Below, piece by piece: positions 19,070-27,056 of a stretch of 55,144 bases of DNA. This stretch comes from Chlorobaculum sp. (GTDB taxonomy: Bacteria > Bacteroidota > Chlorobiia > Chlorobiales > Chlorobiaceae). The number at the start of each line of letters is the position of its first letter. The first letter of the stretch is position 1. The position numbers and the translations under genes are program-made. The notes beneath the pieces were generated by a model that was not told the origin of the DNA, made no database searches, and was given only the letters and a program-made list of their open reading frames with translations. The DNA lies in contig JAAXXD010000001.1 in the NCBI GenBank assembly GCA_013334655.1, forward strand, positions 23,705 through 78,848, written 5' to 3'.

Positions 19070-19576
19070 ATGAACTACGATCATCAAGAACATCATCGAC
19101 GTTCGATTCGGTTGGCCGAATATGATTATTCAAAAGGCGGTGCGTATTTCGTAACGATTTGCACTCGCAACGGCGACCTGATATTGTCAAAACCGCCAAA
19201 ACCTATACATCCTGTAGGGGTAGCCCTCGCGGCTACCCATTCTCCCGAAACGCCTCCCAATCCCAATCCCGAACCCGATTCTGCACTTCGATTCGAACTG
19301 ACGTTAATCGGCAAAATTGTGAAACGCCATTGGCGAACTTTGCCCGAGCGGTTTCCAATAGCTTCGCTGGACGAATATGTGATCATGTCGAATCACGTCT
19401 ATGGCGTTGTGTTCATCGATCGAAGATCGTCGAACAGTCAAGAATGGGGGAATGACAGCCAGCGATACAATTCTGTCTATGCAACGAATATACTTCGTAT
19501 GTGCACGCAGCTCCGTACCATGCCTCGTGAATATCAGAGCGCGCGGGTATATCTAAACAATACACGGTTTGACTGA
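19070..19576 (+). pseudogene. REP-associated tyrosine transposase (RAYT / Y1 family), defective
   Basis: The first 60 % resembles Y1 transposases of the RAYT type: HHRRSIRLAEYDYSKGGAYF and VTICTRNGD, then LDEYVIMSNHVYGVV. The metal-binding HUH motif should read N-H-x-H-G but here is N-H-V-Y-G, so a catalytic His is lost. After about residue 130 the sequence no longer follows the family, the catalytic-tyrosine region is absent and the reading frame ends early at 168 residues. A REP-like hairpin sits inside the coding region. It begins 12 bases after the cassette boundary. Confidence 0.8.
19211..19240. repeat. REP-like palindrome inside the RAYT gene
   Basis: GGGTAGCC (19218-19225) and GGCTACCC (19231-19238) form a perfect stem with a CTCGC loop, preceded by CCTGTAG. 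This is the form of short palindromes mobilised by RAYT enzymes. Confidence 0.65.
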
Positions 19577-19600
19577 TAAAACCCTGATGGATGCCGATCT

Positions 19601-20020
19601 TCACCCACCCACGACCTCTGCCTCCCAAGTCACCTTGCATCCCGACGCTTTCAGCATGGCGGCCACGCTGCAATATTTATCCATCGAAAGCCCGGCAGCT
19701 TTCTCAAGCTCCGCCGTGGTGCAATCGGGACTGCTCAGTTTGTAACGGACGTGAATCGAAGTGAACACTTTCGGATGCGTTTCGGCCCGTTCGGCATCGA
19801 GCGTAGCGTCGAGGGTGATCACCTTTTTTCTCATCTTGGCGAGAATGGAGATGATGTCCATCATCGAACAGCCCGCCAGCGACTGGAGCATGATCTCCAT
19901 CGGCGAGGCATACATGGCGGGAGTCGAGGGATCAAGCGTGGCGTCGAAAAAGGTGTGCTGCCCTTTTTCGTTGACGCCGACAAGCGGCAGATTCCTGTCG
20001 AAAGAGACGGTGGTGTGCAT
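19601..20020 (-). CDS. OsmC/Ohr-family protein
   Basis: A 139-residue protein of the OsmC fold, which reduces organic hydroperoxides or related substrates through a cysteine pair. Visible features are PMEIMLQSLAGCSMMDI with the first Cys and YCSVAAML with the second, as in the YhfA-like branch (SMDKYCSVAAML). It is cytoplasmic and stands alone on its strand. Substrate and reductant cannot be told from the sequence. Confidence 0.92.
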   Translation of the reverse strand: MHTTVSFDRNLPLVGVNEKGQHTFFDATLDPSTPAMYASPMEIMLQSLAGCSMMDIISILAKMRKKVITLDATLDAERAETHPKVFTSIHVRYKLSSPDCTTAELEKAAGLSMDKYCSVAAMLKASGCKVTWEAEVVGG

Positions 20021-20347
20021 GGTTTGGGGCTGAGGTTGTGAACAGATGATTGACGTTAAAGCGAACCGGTTCTCTCAGATACCGGCGCACGATGATAAAA
20101 GTTCGATCAGCGTTGCATCCTCCGACAATGAAATATTCCGGCTCGATCAATTTGACAATAAAGGCTTCCATTCGATTTGATAGAAAAAAAGAGATAAAAA
20201 ATCAACTGCCCGATGGAGTCTTGTTATTTATAACGGCAGTTCTTTTTACATTGGTCAGGAACACTCCATGTTCAACTTTCAGCACTTTTCGCGACAAAAT
20301 ACCGGGCGTTATCGCCATGTACGCTGTCACGACCCCGACAGGCAAAC
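20021..20347. other. Intergenic region between OsmC gene and radical SAM cluster
   Basis: This divergent promoter region of 327 bp is AT-rich from 20130 to 20260. No gene, riboswitch or clear operator was recognised. Confidence 0.5.
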
Positions 20348-21739
20348 GTGAACGACGCTATGGAACTTCATCAGAAACCGTACCAGTTCATCGAGCACAC
20401 CGCCAGCCTCTGCGCGGTCTGCCACCGGCGCGTCGATGCGAAAATCGTGCAGTCAGGCAAGGGGATCTTTCTCTTGAAGTTCTGCCCGGAACATGGCGAG
20501 CAGCAGGAGATACTCGAGCACGACGCGGCCTATTTCCTCGGCAGGATGCGCTACACCAAGCCGGGCACAACCTCGAAGCTCCAGACCAAGAGAAAGCTCG
20601 GCTGCCCGTTCGATTGCGGTCTCTGTCCGGAGCACGAGCAGCATACCTGCATCGGCGTGATCGAGGTGACCAGCGCCTGCGACCTCCGTTGCCCGGTCTG
20701 CTACGCCAGCAGCGGTTCGGGCGCTCCCCTGCCGCTTGAAACGGTCGAACGAATGCTGGATTTTTTTGTCGATTCCGAATTCGGCCACGCCGAAATCCTC
20801 CAGATCAGCGGCGGCGAGCCGACAACCCATCCCGAAATCCTCGACATCATCCGACTGGCGAGGCAAAAGCCGATCAAGTATGTGATGCTGAACACCAACG
20901 GGTTGCGCATCGCGACAGACGAAGCGTTCGTGAAGACGCTGAGCGAATTTGTCGGCGGCTTTGAAATCTATCTCCAGTTCGACGGCTTCGACGATGCGAT
21001 CTACCGACATCTGCGAGGCAAGGCGCTGGCCGAAATCAAGCAGCAAGCTGCCCGAAATCTGACGCGGCACAAAATCCCCGTCACGCTGGTTTCAACGATC
21101 CAGCGGGGGGTGAACGATCACGAGATCGGCAAGATCGTCGAGTTCGGCATTCGCACCGACGGCATCCGCGGGATCAATTTCCAGCCGGTGGCGCTCTTCG
21201 GGCGCACGCGCGAGTTCGACGCATCGAACCGCCTCACCGTGACTGGCATCATCGAGGCCATCGAACAGCAGATGAACGGCATGATCCGCAAGGAGGATTT
21301 CCTGCCGCTGCCATGCAACGTCGATCGCGTCTCGATCACCTATCTGCACAAGTCGCGCGGAGCCTTCGTGCCTCTGACCAGAAGCCTCGACGTCGGTAAC
21401 TGCCTGCCCGCGATACGGAACACCTTCAGTTTCGATCCCGAGGAGTTCCTGAAGGAGCTGACGGAGCGGGCGTCCGGCTCGGGGCAAGCCTGCTGCGATT
21501 ATCTGGGAGCGCTGAAGGATTTTTCGAAGTTCATTCCCAAGAGCTTTTTCCTGAAATCCCGGCATGAAAAGATCGAGTACGTGAGTGCGAACACCTTCCG
21601 CATCAGCATCACCTCGTTCGTCGATGCCCGAAACTTCGATATGAAATCGATGAAAAAGGAGTGTGTGCACATCATCACGCCGGAGCTGAAAAAGATTCCG
21701 TTCTCGGCCTACAACATGCTCTACCGGGAGGCGACATGA
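20348..21739 (+). CDS. Radical SAM protein of the tetraether synthase (Tes / MJ0619) type
   Basis: The 463-residue protein has an N-terminal rubredoxin-like set (Cys22, Cys25 in CAVC, Cys46 in FCPEHG), then GCPFDCGLCPEHEQHTC with Cys86, 90, 93 and 101. The radical SAM triad Cys111-x3-Cys115-x2-Cys118 (CDLRCPVC) and the SAM-binding ISGGEPT follow. This arrangement of several metal centres is that of archaeal Tes, which joins lipid chains by C-C bonds, and of its bacterial relatives. The likely role here is modification of membrane lipid acyl or isoprenoid chains; the exact product is unknown. Start: GTG 20348, or ATG 20360 four codons later. Its stop overlaps the next start (ATGA at 21736), so it heads a translationally coupled operon with membrane enzymes. 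Confidence 0.88.
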   Translation: MNDAMELHQKPYQFIEHTASLCAVCHRRVDAKIVQSGKGIFLLKFCPEHGEQQEILEHDAAYFLGRMRYTKPGTTSKLQTKRKLGCPFDCGLCPEHEQHTCIGVIEVTSACDLRCPVCYASSGSGAPLPLETVERMLDFFVDSEFGHAEILQISGGEPTTHPEILDIIRLARQKPIKYVMLNTNGLRIATDEAFVKTLSEFVGGFEIYLQFDGFDDAIYRHLRGKALAEIKQQAARNLTRHKIPVTLVSTIQRGVNDHEIGKIVEFGIRTDGIRGINFQPVALFGRTREFDASNRLTVTGIIEAIEQQMNGMIRKEDFLPLPCNVDRVSITYLHKSRGAFVPLTRSLDVGNCLPAIRNTFSFDPEEFLKELTERASGSGQACCDYLGALKDFSKFIPKSFFLKSRHEKIEYVSANTFRISITSFVDARNFDMKSMKKECVHIITPELKKIPFSAYNMLYREAT

Positions 21740-22362
21740 CGGCCGATCTGCTACATCTGCTTCACGAAAAGCCGGACAGGCTCTTCCTCTTCGCCTGCAT
21801 CTTCATCGTCATGTGCTGCACCGTGGCGGTGCTGGCGGCGGTGGCGGTCGATTTCATGCAGTTCAACCGGCGCGAGGGGGTCAGCAAAGAGAAGAAAAGC
21901 GTCGTGGAAACCGGCACGATGATGCTCTTCTTTTTCCTCTTCTACATCGCGCTGCGTTCCGGCGCAGGAACTATCGCACTGCCATCCACCGGGCTGCGCA
22001 TGGCGCTTGCCGCCGCAGGAACACTCGCGGTTGTCGCCGGGTGCATCATCAATATCCGGGGAAGGCTCGATCTCGGGCGGAACTGGTCGAACCAGATCAG
22101 AATCTACAAGGATCATGCGCTCGTCACCGGCGGCGTCTACGCTTTGGTGCGCCACCCGCTCTACGCTTCGCTGATCTGGATGTTCACTGGCGCGAGCCTC
22201 CTGTACCTCAATCTCCTGGCGCTTCTGGCAACCCTGATCATTTTTGTGCCGTTCATGTATTTCCGGGCAAAGCAGGAGGAGTGGATGCTCGAAAACGAGT
22301 TCGAGGGGTACGGTGCATACCGGAAAGAGGTTGGCATGTTCCTGCCGAAACCAAAATTCTGA
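21736..22362 (+). CDS. Isoprenylcysteine carboxyl methyltransferase / phospholipid methyltransferase-like membrane protein
   Basis: A 208-residue integral membrane protein with about five helices. The C-terminal motif LVTGGVYALVRHPLYASL and the final helix with EEWMLENEFEGYGAYRKEV are typical of the ICMT/PEMT superfamily, which methylates lipids or lipidated proteins using SAM. ATG 21736 overlaps the upstream stop by four bases. Its place next to a Tes-like enzyme suggests a lipid substrate, which is inference. Confidence 0.88.
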   Translation: MTADLLHLLHEKPDRLFLFACIFIVMCCTVAVLAAVAVDFMQFNRREGVSKEKKSVVETGTMMLFFFLFYIALRSGAGTIALPSTGLRMALAAAGTLAVVAGCIINIRGRLDLGRNWSNQIRIYKDHALVTGGVYALVRHPLYASLIWMFTGASLLYLNLLALLATLIIFVPFMYFRAKQEEWMLENEFEGYGAYRKEVGMFLPKPKF

Positions 22363-22367
22363 CAATC

Positions 22368-22811
22368 ATGGCGCAATACAAACCGGTAACGATCTCGAAA
22401 GAGGGGTTCGCCTTCTGCCGCTTTGGGTTGACGGCGGTGGTGTGGCTTTCGCTCGCGCTCCACTCGCAGCTCCTGCTGCTCACCGTGCTCATCGTGCTGC
22501 TATTGTCGGCAATCCTGAAGGTGCAACGCGCACCGATGATCGTGCTCTACGACCAGACCGCCGGACGGCTGAGGAAATCGAATGAGGTGATCGTCAACGA
22601 AACCGCCATGCGCTTCGCCCATTTCACGGGAGCTTTTTTCGCGCTTGTCTGCCTCTTGCTGTTGCAGTTCGGAAGCGAAAGGAGCGGCTGGGCGGCGGTG
22701 TTCATCTTCGCCCTCGTCAAGAGCGTCTCGGCATTCGGCTTCTGCCCCGCCTCGAAGCTCTTCGAATGCGTAACCGGCGGCGGTTGCTGCACGATCCGAA
22801 AAAAGCCATGA
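22368..22811 (+). CDS. DUF4395-like membrane protein
   Basis: The 147-residue product begins MAQYKPVTISKEGFAFCRFG, and two or three membrane spans follow (VVWLSLALHSQLLLLTVLIVLL; FALVCLLLLQF). The end FGFCPASKLFECVTGGGCC carries five cysteines. The general layout is that of DUF4395. It begins 5 bp after the methyltransferase stop and its own stop overlaps the next ATG (ATGA at 22808). The role is unknown. The cysteine-rich cytosolic or periplasmic end could bind metal or form disulfides. Confidence 0.75.
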   Translation: MAQYKPVTISKEGFAFCRFGLTAVVWLSLALHSQLLLLTVLIVLLLSAILKVQRAPMIVLYDQTAGRLRKSNEVIVNETAMRFAHFTGAFFALVCLLLLQFGSERSGWAAVFIFALVKSVSAFGFCPASKLFECVTGGGCCTIRKKP

Positions 22812-23593
22812 TCGACAGCCATGCGCATCCCGAGGAGTGGGGCGTTCGCCCGGTGCTGTTCCATGTCGGCGAGTTCGGCGTACCGGCCTACTCTTTTTTC
22901 GTGCTTCTCGGACTTGTTGCCGGAGTTTCGCTCTATTGTTTTGACGCCCGACGCAATGGTCGCAACAGAAATAACGGCGCGATAATCATTTTCGGGGCGA
23001 TTGCGGGCGGCATCATCGGGGCGAAAGCGCTTGAATGGGCGCTGAACTACCAGCTTCTGGTCGCGCACTTTTCGGAACCGGCGGTTTGGCTCTCAGGCCG
23101 GACAATCGTTGGCGGACTGCTCGGCGGCAAAGCGGGGGCGCTCCTTGTCAAAAAAGCGTACGGCATCCGGGAAAAACGGGGCAACGAGATCGCCCCGGCG
23201 GTCGCGCTTGGTGTCCTCATCGGCAGGTTTGGCTGCTTTTTCAGGGGATGCTGTTACGGCAAGCCGACCGGATGGCAATGGGGCGTGAATTTCGGCGACG
23301 GCGTCCTGCGCCATCCCGCGCAGCTCTACGAAGCGCTCTTCATGTTCGCCATGTTCCTGTTTCTCAGCTACAGACAGCGGACGCCCGGTCTGCGGCCCGG
23401 CGAGCTTTTCCGGCTTCTGATGATTTGCTACTTCACCTTCCGGTTCCTGATCGAATTCATTCGCGTCGAACCGGTGGTTTTGGCCGGACTTACCTCATTT
23501 CAGCTTATTTCGCTTGCCGTCATCCTCTTTTTCGCAGGAAGTTCCTTATTCAGCAACAACTTTCGGGAGAATCTCCATGCAGGAGAACTATGA
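22808..23593 (+). CDS. Lgt-like (prolipoprotein diacylglyceryl transferase family) membrane protein, divergent
   Basis: A 261-residue protein with about seven membrane spans and the Lgt fold: FHVGEFGVPAYSFFVLLGLV at the start, TIVGGLLGGKAG, then GRFGCFFRGCCYGKPTG, HPAQLYEAL and RFLIEFIR near the end. In true Lgt the signature reads GRxGNFxNxExYG. Here the catalytic Arg is kept, but the Asn positions are Cys and a CxxxxCC cluster appears. It is therefore probably a paralogue with another lipid-transfer reaction rather than the housekeeping Lgt. Its start overlaps the DUF4395 stop and its end overlaps the next gene by 17 bp. Confidence 0.85.
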   Translation: MIDSHAHPEEWGVRPVLFHVGEFGVPAYSFFVLLGLVAGVSLYCFDARRNGRNRNNGAIIIFGAIAGGIIGAKALEWALNYQLLVAHFSEPAVWLSGRTIVGGLLGGKAGALLVKKAYGIREKRGNEIAPAVALGVLIGRFGCFFRGCCYGKPTGWQWGVNFGDGVLRHPAQLYEALFMFAMFLFLSYRQRTPGLRPGELFRLLMICYFTFRFLIEFIRVEPVVLAGLTSFQLISLAVILFFAGSSLFSNNFRENLHAGEL

Positions 23594-23912
23594 AAATGAA
23601 ATCACGGAGTCCGTGGAAAGCAACACTTCGGAACCGCCAGTTTCAAAAAAGCTGTACAAGCGGCCAAAATTCTTCATCGGTCTTGCCATCACCATCCTCA
23701 TCGATGTCGCCGCGATCATATCCCAGAATGAGATTGCCATGTGGATGGTGTTCGCCATACCGTTCTTCATCGGCATTGCTCTGATGTTCAACAAGAAATA
23801 TCAGGATATTGGCATGGGCGTCATCGGCGGCCTGTTCATCCCGCTGCTCCTTTTCGCGCTGCTTTTCGGCGCATGTATCATCGGGTTAGGAGGATACTCG
23901 CTTTTCCATTAG
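23577..23912 (+). CDS. Small membrane protein at the end of the lipid cluster
   Basis: A 111-residue protein with an acidic N-terminal 30 residues (NYENEITESVESN) and then three hydrophobic segments (FFIGLAITILIDVAAII; MWMVFAIPFFIGIALMF; GVIGGLFIPLLLFALLFGACIIGLGGY). I do not recognise a family. ATG 23577 follows GGGAGA at good spacing and lies inside the Lgt-like gene's 3' end, so it is coupled to it. Confidence 0.75.
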   Translation: MQENYENEITESVESNTSEPPVSKKLYKRPKFFIGLAITILIDVAAIISQNEIAMWMVFAIPFFIGIALMFNKKYQDIGMGVIGGLFIPLLLFALLFGACIIGLGGYSLFH

Positions 23913-23928
23913 ATGAGAGCGAACCGCA

Positions 23929-24465
23929 ATGAACAAAATACATTTACCCCTCTCCGAAGTGTACGGGTTGCTTGAACCGGGGCCGGTTGCGTTGCTGACG
24001 ACCGCCGGAAAAGCGCGGCCAAACATGATGGCGCAGTCGTGGCATACGATGATGGAGTTCGAGCCGCCGCTGGTTGGGTGCATCGTCAGTGACCGCAACT
24101 ACAGCTACGGCTTGATCGAAGCGAACGGCGAGTGCGTGATCGCAATCCCGACGGTCGAACTGGCCGATAAGGTCGTCGGATGCGGTAACTGCTCGGGCGC
24201 GGTGACGGACAAGTTCGCAGCGTTCGGCCTCACGCCGGTTCCGGCGGTGGAGGTCGCCGCGCCGCTCGTCGCGGAGTGCTTCGCCAATCTGGAGTGCCGG
24301 GTGGCGGACAGGAGCATGGTCGAGCGCTACGGCCTCTTCGTGCTGGAGGTGGTCAGGGCGTGGATCGATCCGGCGGCGCAAAATCCGAAGACGATTCACC
24401 ACCGTGGCCGAGGCCATTTCATGGTCGCCGGAAAAACGATAACGCTCGACTCGAACGCGAAATAG
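23929..24465 (+). CDS. Flavin reductase / flavoredoxin-family protein
   Basis: A 178-residue cytoplasmic FMN-binding split-barrel protein. It opens with LLEPGPVALLTTAG and NMMAQSWHTMMEFEPPLVG, then VIAIPTVELADKVVGCGNCSG, matching the flavoredoxin branch found in anaerobes. It probably carries electrons as bound FMN. It lies 16 bp after the small membrane protein and may supply reductant to the radical SAM enzyme upstream, which is a guess. It converges with the methyltransferase gene. Confidence 0.9.
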   Translation: MNKIHLPLSEVYGLLEPGPVALLTTAGKARPNMMAQSWHTMMEFEPPLVGCIVSDRNYSYGLIEANGECVIAIPTVELADKVVGCGNCSGAVTDKFAAFGLTPVPAVEVAAPLVAECFANLECRVADRSMVERYGLFVLEVVRAWIDPAAQNPKTIHHRGRGHFMVAGKTITLDSNAK

Positions 24466-24478
24466 CGATGCGACTGCA

Positions 24479-25255
24479 TTATCTCTCAGCCGACAGATTG
24501 ATGCGACGGAAGGTTTCGAAGCAGGTTCCGTCCGGCTGAAGCGTGCGCTCGACCATGCGCCGGACGACGTAGTTGCGGAACGGCACGCGCTCGCTTTCGG
24601 GCAGATACGGCAGCAGCGGCACGATACTCGGCTGGTCGATCCAGCGAATCATAGCTTCCCTGTCGGGAAAAGAGCGGTCGGCGTTGCCGCCCCAGACCAT
24701 CACGTTACGCAGACCGCTCTGTTCTGCGAGCGCCGAGTAGGCCTCGACCGACGGCATGTACCAGGGCCACTCGAAGCCATCGAACGCCGCGGCGAAACGG
24801 TCAAGCGTCATCGCCTCCCGGATGACTGCGAAGAAGTTGGCGCAGTTTCCCTCACCTGCAAAGTCGAAGCGCACCCGCCCACCGGGTCGCAACGCGCGGC
24901 GGACATTGCAGAGAAGCTTGCGGTGATCCTTCACCCAGTGCAGCGTGGCGTTCGAGAAGATGATGTCGAATTCCTCCTCGAAGTCGAGAGCGTCGATGTC
25001 CATGAGCCTGAAGCTCAGATTGGGCGTCGATTTCGGCATGGCGGCGGCGATCATCCCTTTCGAAGCATCGATGCCGAGCGCCAGGCCATCCCGAAGCCGC
25101 TCGGCGATCTTTGACGTGAGAACGCCATCGCCACAACCGAGATCGAGCACGCTTTCGTCGCCCCGGAGATCAAGTTCGGCGATCACCTTCGATCCCCACT
25201 CTTTCTGATGAGCTGATGCCTGCTCGTACTTCTTTCCGTCAAATTCGTGAGCCAT
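24479..25255 (-). CDS. Class I SAM-dependent methyltransferase
   Basis: The 258-residue protein has motif I VLDLGCGDGVLTSKIA, motif II GIDASKGMI and post-motif DIIFSNATLHWVKDH, close to trans-aconitate 2-methyltransferase-like enzymes. The substrate is not predictable. A single-gene unit, convergent with the flavoredoxin gene. Confidence 0.88.
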   Translation of the reverse strand: MAHEFDGKKYEQASAHQKEWGSKVIAELDLRGDESVLDLGCGDGVLTSKIAERLRDGLALGIDASKGMIAAAMPKSTPNLSFRLMDIDALDFEEEFDIIFSNATLHWVKDHRKLLCNVRRALRPGGRVRFDFAGEGNCANFFAVIREAMTLDRFAAAFDGFEWPWYMPSVEAYSALAEQSGLRNVMVWGGNADRSFPDREAMIRWIDQPSIVPLLPYLPESERVPFRNYVVRRMVERTLQPDGTCFETFRRINLSAER

Positions 25256-25312
25256 CAGGGTTAAGCGGTTGATGTGCGGAGTTGAAAATACTTTTTTACG
25301 TCGGATATTTTT

Positions 25313-25750
25313 TTACGGCAACACATCGATCCGAGCGTTGAAGCGATGGATCACGGAACCATCCCCCTCCCAGTGCCGCCACTGTTTCAGCGCGATTTCT
25401 GCCGAACCGGCTTTCTTCGCCCTGAAAACAAACTCCACGCTGCCGCCGGAACCGGGAGGGCCAGGAGCGTAATGCGGCTCGGTCGAGACGAGTTCGACGA
25501 ACTCCTCGTCAAAACGATCAACCGCCCACTGATACCCGGTCGTCGCATTCTCCGGCAACTCGATATGAAACGATGATCCCGCAGGAATATCGATCGTCCG
25601 TCCGTTATCTTTTTCAAGCAAGGTCGTCATGGGCCGAGACTCTCTGTTCTGATTGGGTTCGGAATAATCGCTGACAGACTGCACTGAACAGGCAGATGCA
25701 GCCGTCAGCAGCATAAAAAAGGTCAGAAAGCGCAACAGCATGTCAATCAC
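25313..25750 (-). CDS. Chagasin-type (MEROPS I42) cysteine protease inhibitor, lipoprotein
   Basis: A 145-residue protein with signal peptide and lipobox ASAC (Cys21), so probably membrane anchored outside the cytoplasm. The three inhibitor loops of the chagasin fold are visible: NATTGYQW (loop 2), GPPGSGGSVEF (loop 4) and WRHWE (loop 6). Such proteins block papain-family proteases. It lies 34 bp downstream of a papain-like protease gene on the same strand and is probably cotranscribed with it. Confidence 0.9.
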   Translation of the reverse strand: MIDMLLRFLTFFMLLTAASACSVQSVSDYSEPNQNRESRPMTTLLEKDNGRTIDIPAGSSFHIELPENATTGYQWAVDRFDEEFVELVSTEPHYAPGPPGSGGSVEFVFRAKKAGSAEIALKQWRHWEGDGSVIHRFNARIDVLP

Positions 25751-25784
25751 GGTTTGATTGCAAAACAGTTCTATTGACCTGGAT

Positions 25785-26603
25785 TCATACCGTCACGCCA
25801 TAGCTTTCGTTGAAAAATCCGGCTTTGATGTACGCTTCGCTGGCGAAGGCGAACCCCTTTTCACCCCAGGCCGTTCCCCAACTGTTACGGATGATGAAGC
25901 GATTGTCCGATGTATAGCCAACCACGCAGATGGCATGACCACCGCGAATCGTCTTGGGCTGGAAGGTGTCGAGCATACCTTTGTTCGCGGTAGCCTTGTC
26001 CCAGGTGGCATCCACGTTAACACCAGCCAGAATGGGGCCGTGAGTCGCCAGCCAGCTACGCCAGTTGTTCAGATTTTTTGCCAGATTGAAGTAAGATGCC
26101 ACGCGATACATGGCCGCCGTGGCGAAAAATGTATTCACGTCACCGGTAAACATTTTCGTGGCGATATGGAACGGCAGCATCGTTTCGGGAACCGAACCGT
26201 ATTTGCGCAGAATTTCCATCGCCGCCTTCAAGCTTGTGCCAACGCCTTCGATGAAGGTCTCCGGTCGGCTGGTAAATTCATCGGTCTCTTTGGATGCCAT
26301 CCAGGTACAGCGAGGCGAGAGCATATCTTTCTGCGCGATTTTGCCAGCCTTGACCATGTGATAGCGAGCGACCCCATCGGTAGAGGCCCAGCCAACGCAT
26401 GAACCGGTATCCTCCTGGTTATTGATGCTCCACCAGTCGGCGCGCAGATCGACGCTTGCCGGAATTCCAACTGGCGCTGCCGCCGCCGCGACAACGCTGG
26501 CTGCCTGGGCATGCTCGAAGCACCAGTCCTTTTCGGTGTTTCGGGAGGTGACGAGGTTACAAATTCGATGTAACTCCGGCCGTTCAACTTTTTTCGAAGC
26601 CAT
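25785..26603 (-). CDS. Papain-family (C1) cysteine protease
   Basis: The 272-residue protein keeps all catalytic residues of clan CA C1 proteases: Gln63 and Cys69 in NNQEDTGSCVGWAS, His223 in GGHAICVVGY and Asn240 in IRNSWGTAWGE. There is only a short N-terminal part before the catalytic domain (VGIPASVDLR, about 45-54), and no signal peptide, so it appears cytoplasmic or is exported by another path. The gene is followed directly by a chagasin-type inhibitor, a natural enzyme/inhibitor pair. Confidence 0.92.
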   Translation of the reverse strand: MASKKVERPELHRICNLVTSRNTEKDWCFEHAQAASVVAAAAAPVGIPASVDLRADWWSINNQEDTGSCVGWASTDGVARYHMVKAGKIAQKDMLSPRCTWMASKETDEFTSRPETFIEGVGTSLKAAMEILRKYGSVPETMLPFHIATKMFTGDVNTFFATAAMYRVASYFNLAKNLNNWRSWLATHGPILAGVNVDATWDKATANKGMLDTFQPKTIRGGHAICVVGYTSDNRFIIRNSWGTAWGEKGFAFASEAYIKAGFFNESYGVTV

Positions 26604-27056
26604 GATCGATCTCCTTGAGTTGATGGTTAGCGAACAGACCAGGAATGAATCCCGGTATACTTCATAAAGCCATAAATCGGAATTTTTCGGTGTTCAGTCC
26701 AAACAGAGTGAGATATATAATCCTGTAATCAAGGTACGCGATTAAATAATTCCGTCAAAATAACTTCTTTATGACTGAAAAAGCCATACTCATTCGTCAT
26801 GGCGCGGATCGTGAAATTGCGATTAGGCAGAGCTGGGATCGGCGCAATAATGCGGACTTTTGAAAATATGACGCGACTTGAAAGTAATCAGGAAAAACAA
26901 CGAAGCATTCGAGATATAAAAAAAGATACCTGCCACACGGGAACTGCAATCCGTGAGCAGGCATCTTTCATGATCCATCACAACTCAGCAAATACAACGG
27001 CAATCAATCGAGCAATCATATCGCTGAAGTTGTAATAGAGCACCCGAAATACCTCA
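26604..27056. other. Intergenic region left of the cytochrome-porin gene
   Basis: It holds the presumed promoter of the protease-inhibitor operon (26604-26760) and a terminator for the gene at 27057. A 78-codon open frame on the plus strand has no ribosome site and runs through the terminator hairpin, so it is not called. Confidence 0.5.
26916..26968 (-). terminator. Rho-independent terminator of the cytochrome-porin gene
   Basis: Read on the minus strand, AAAGATGCCTGC (26957-26968) pairs with GCAGGTATCTTT (26922-26933) and is followed by a run of T (26918-26924). It lies about 90 bp beyond the stop. Confidence 0.8.

Noticed and set aside
26799-27035. 78-codon open frame on the plus strand
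   Set aside because: It has no ribosome site, no family likeness and runs through the terminator hairpin of the opposite gene.
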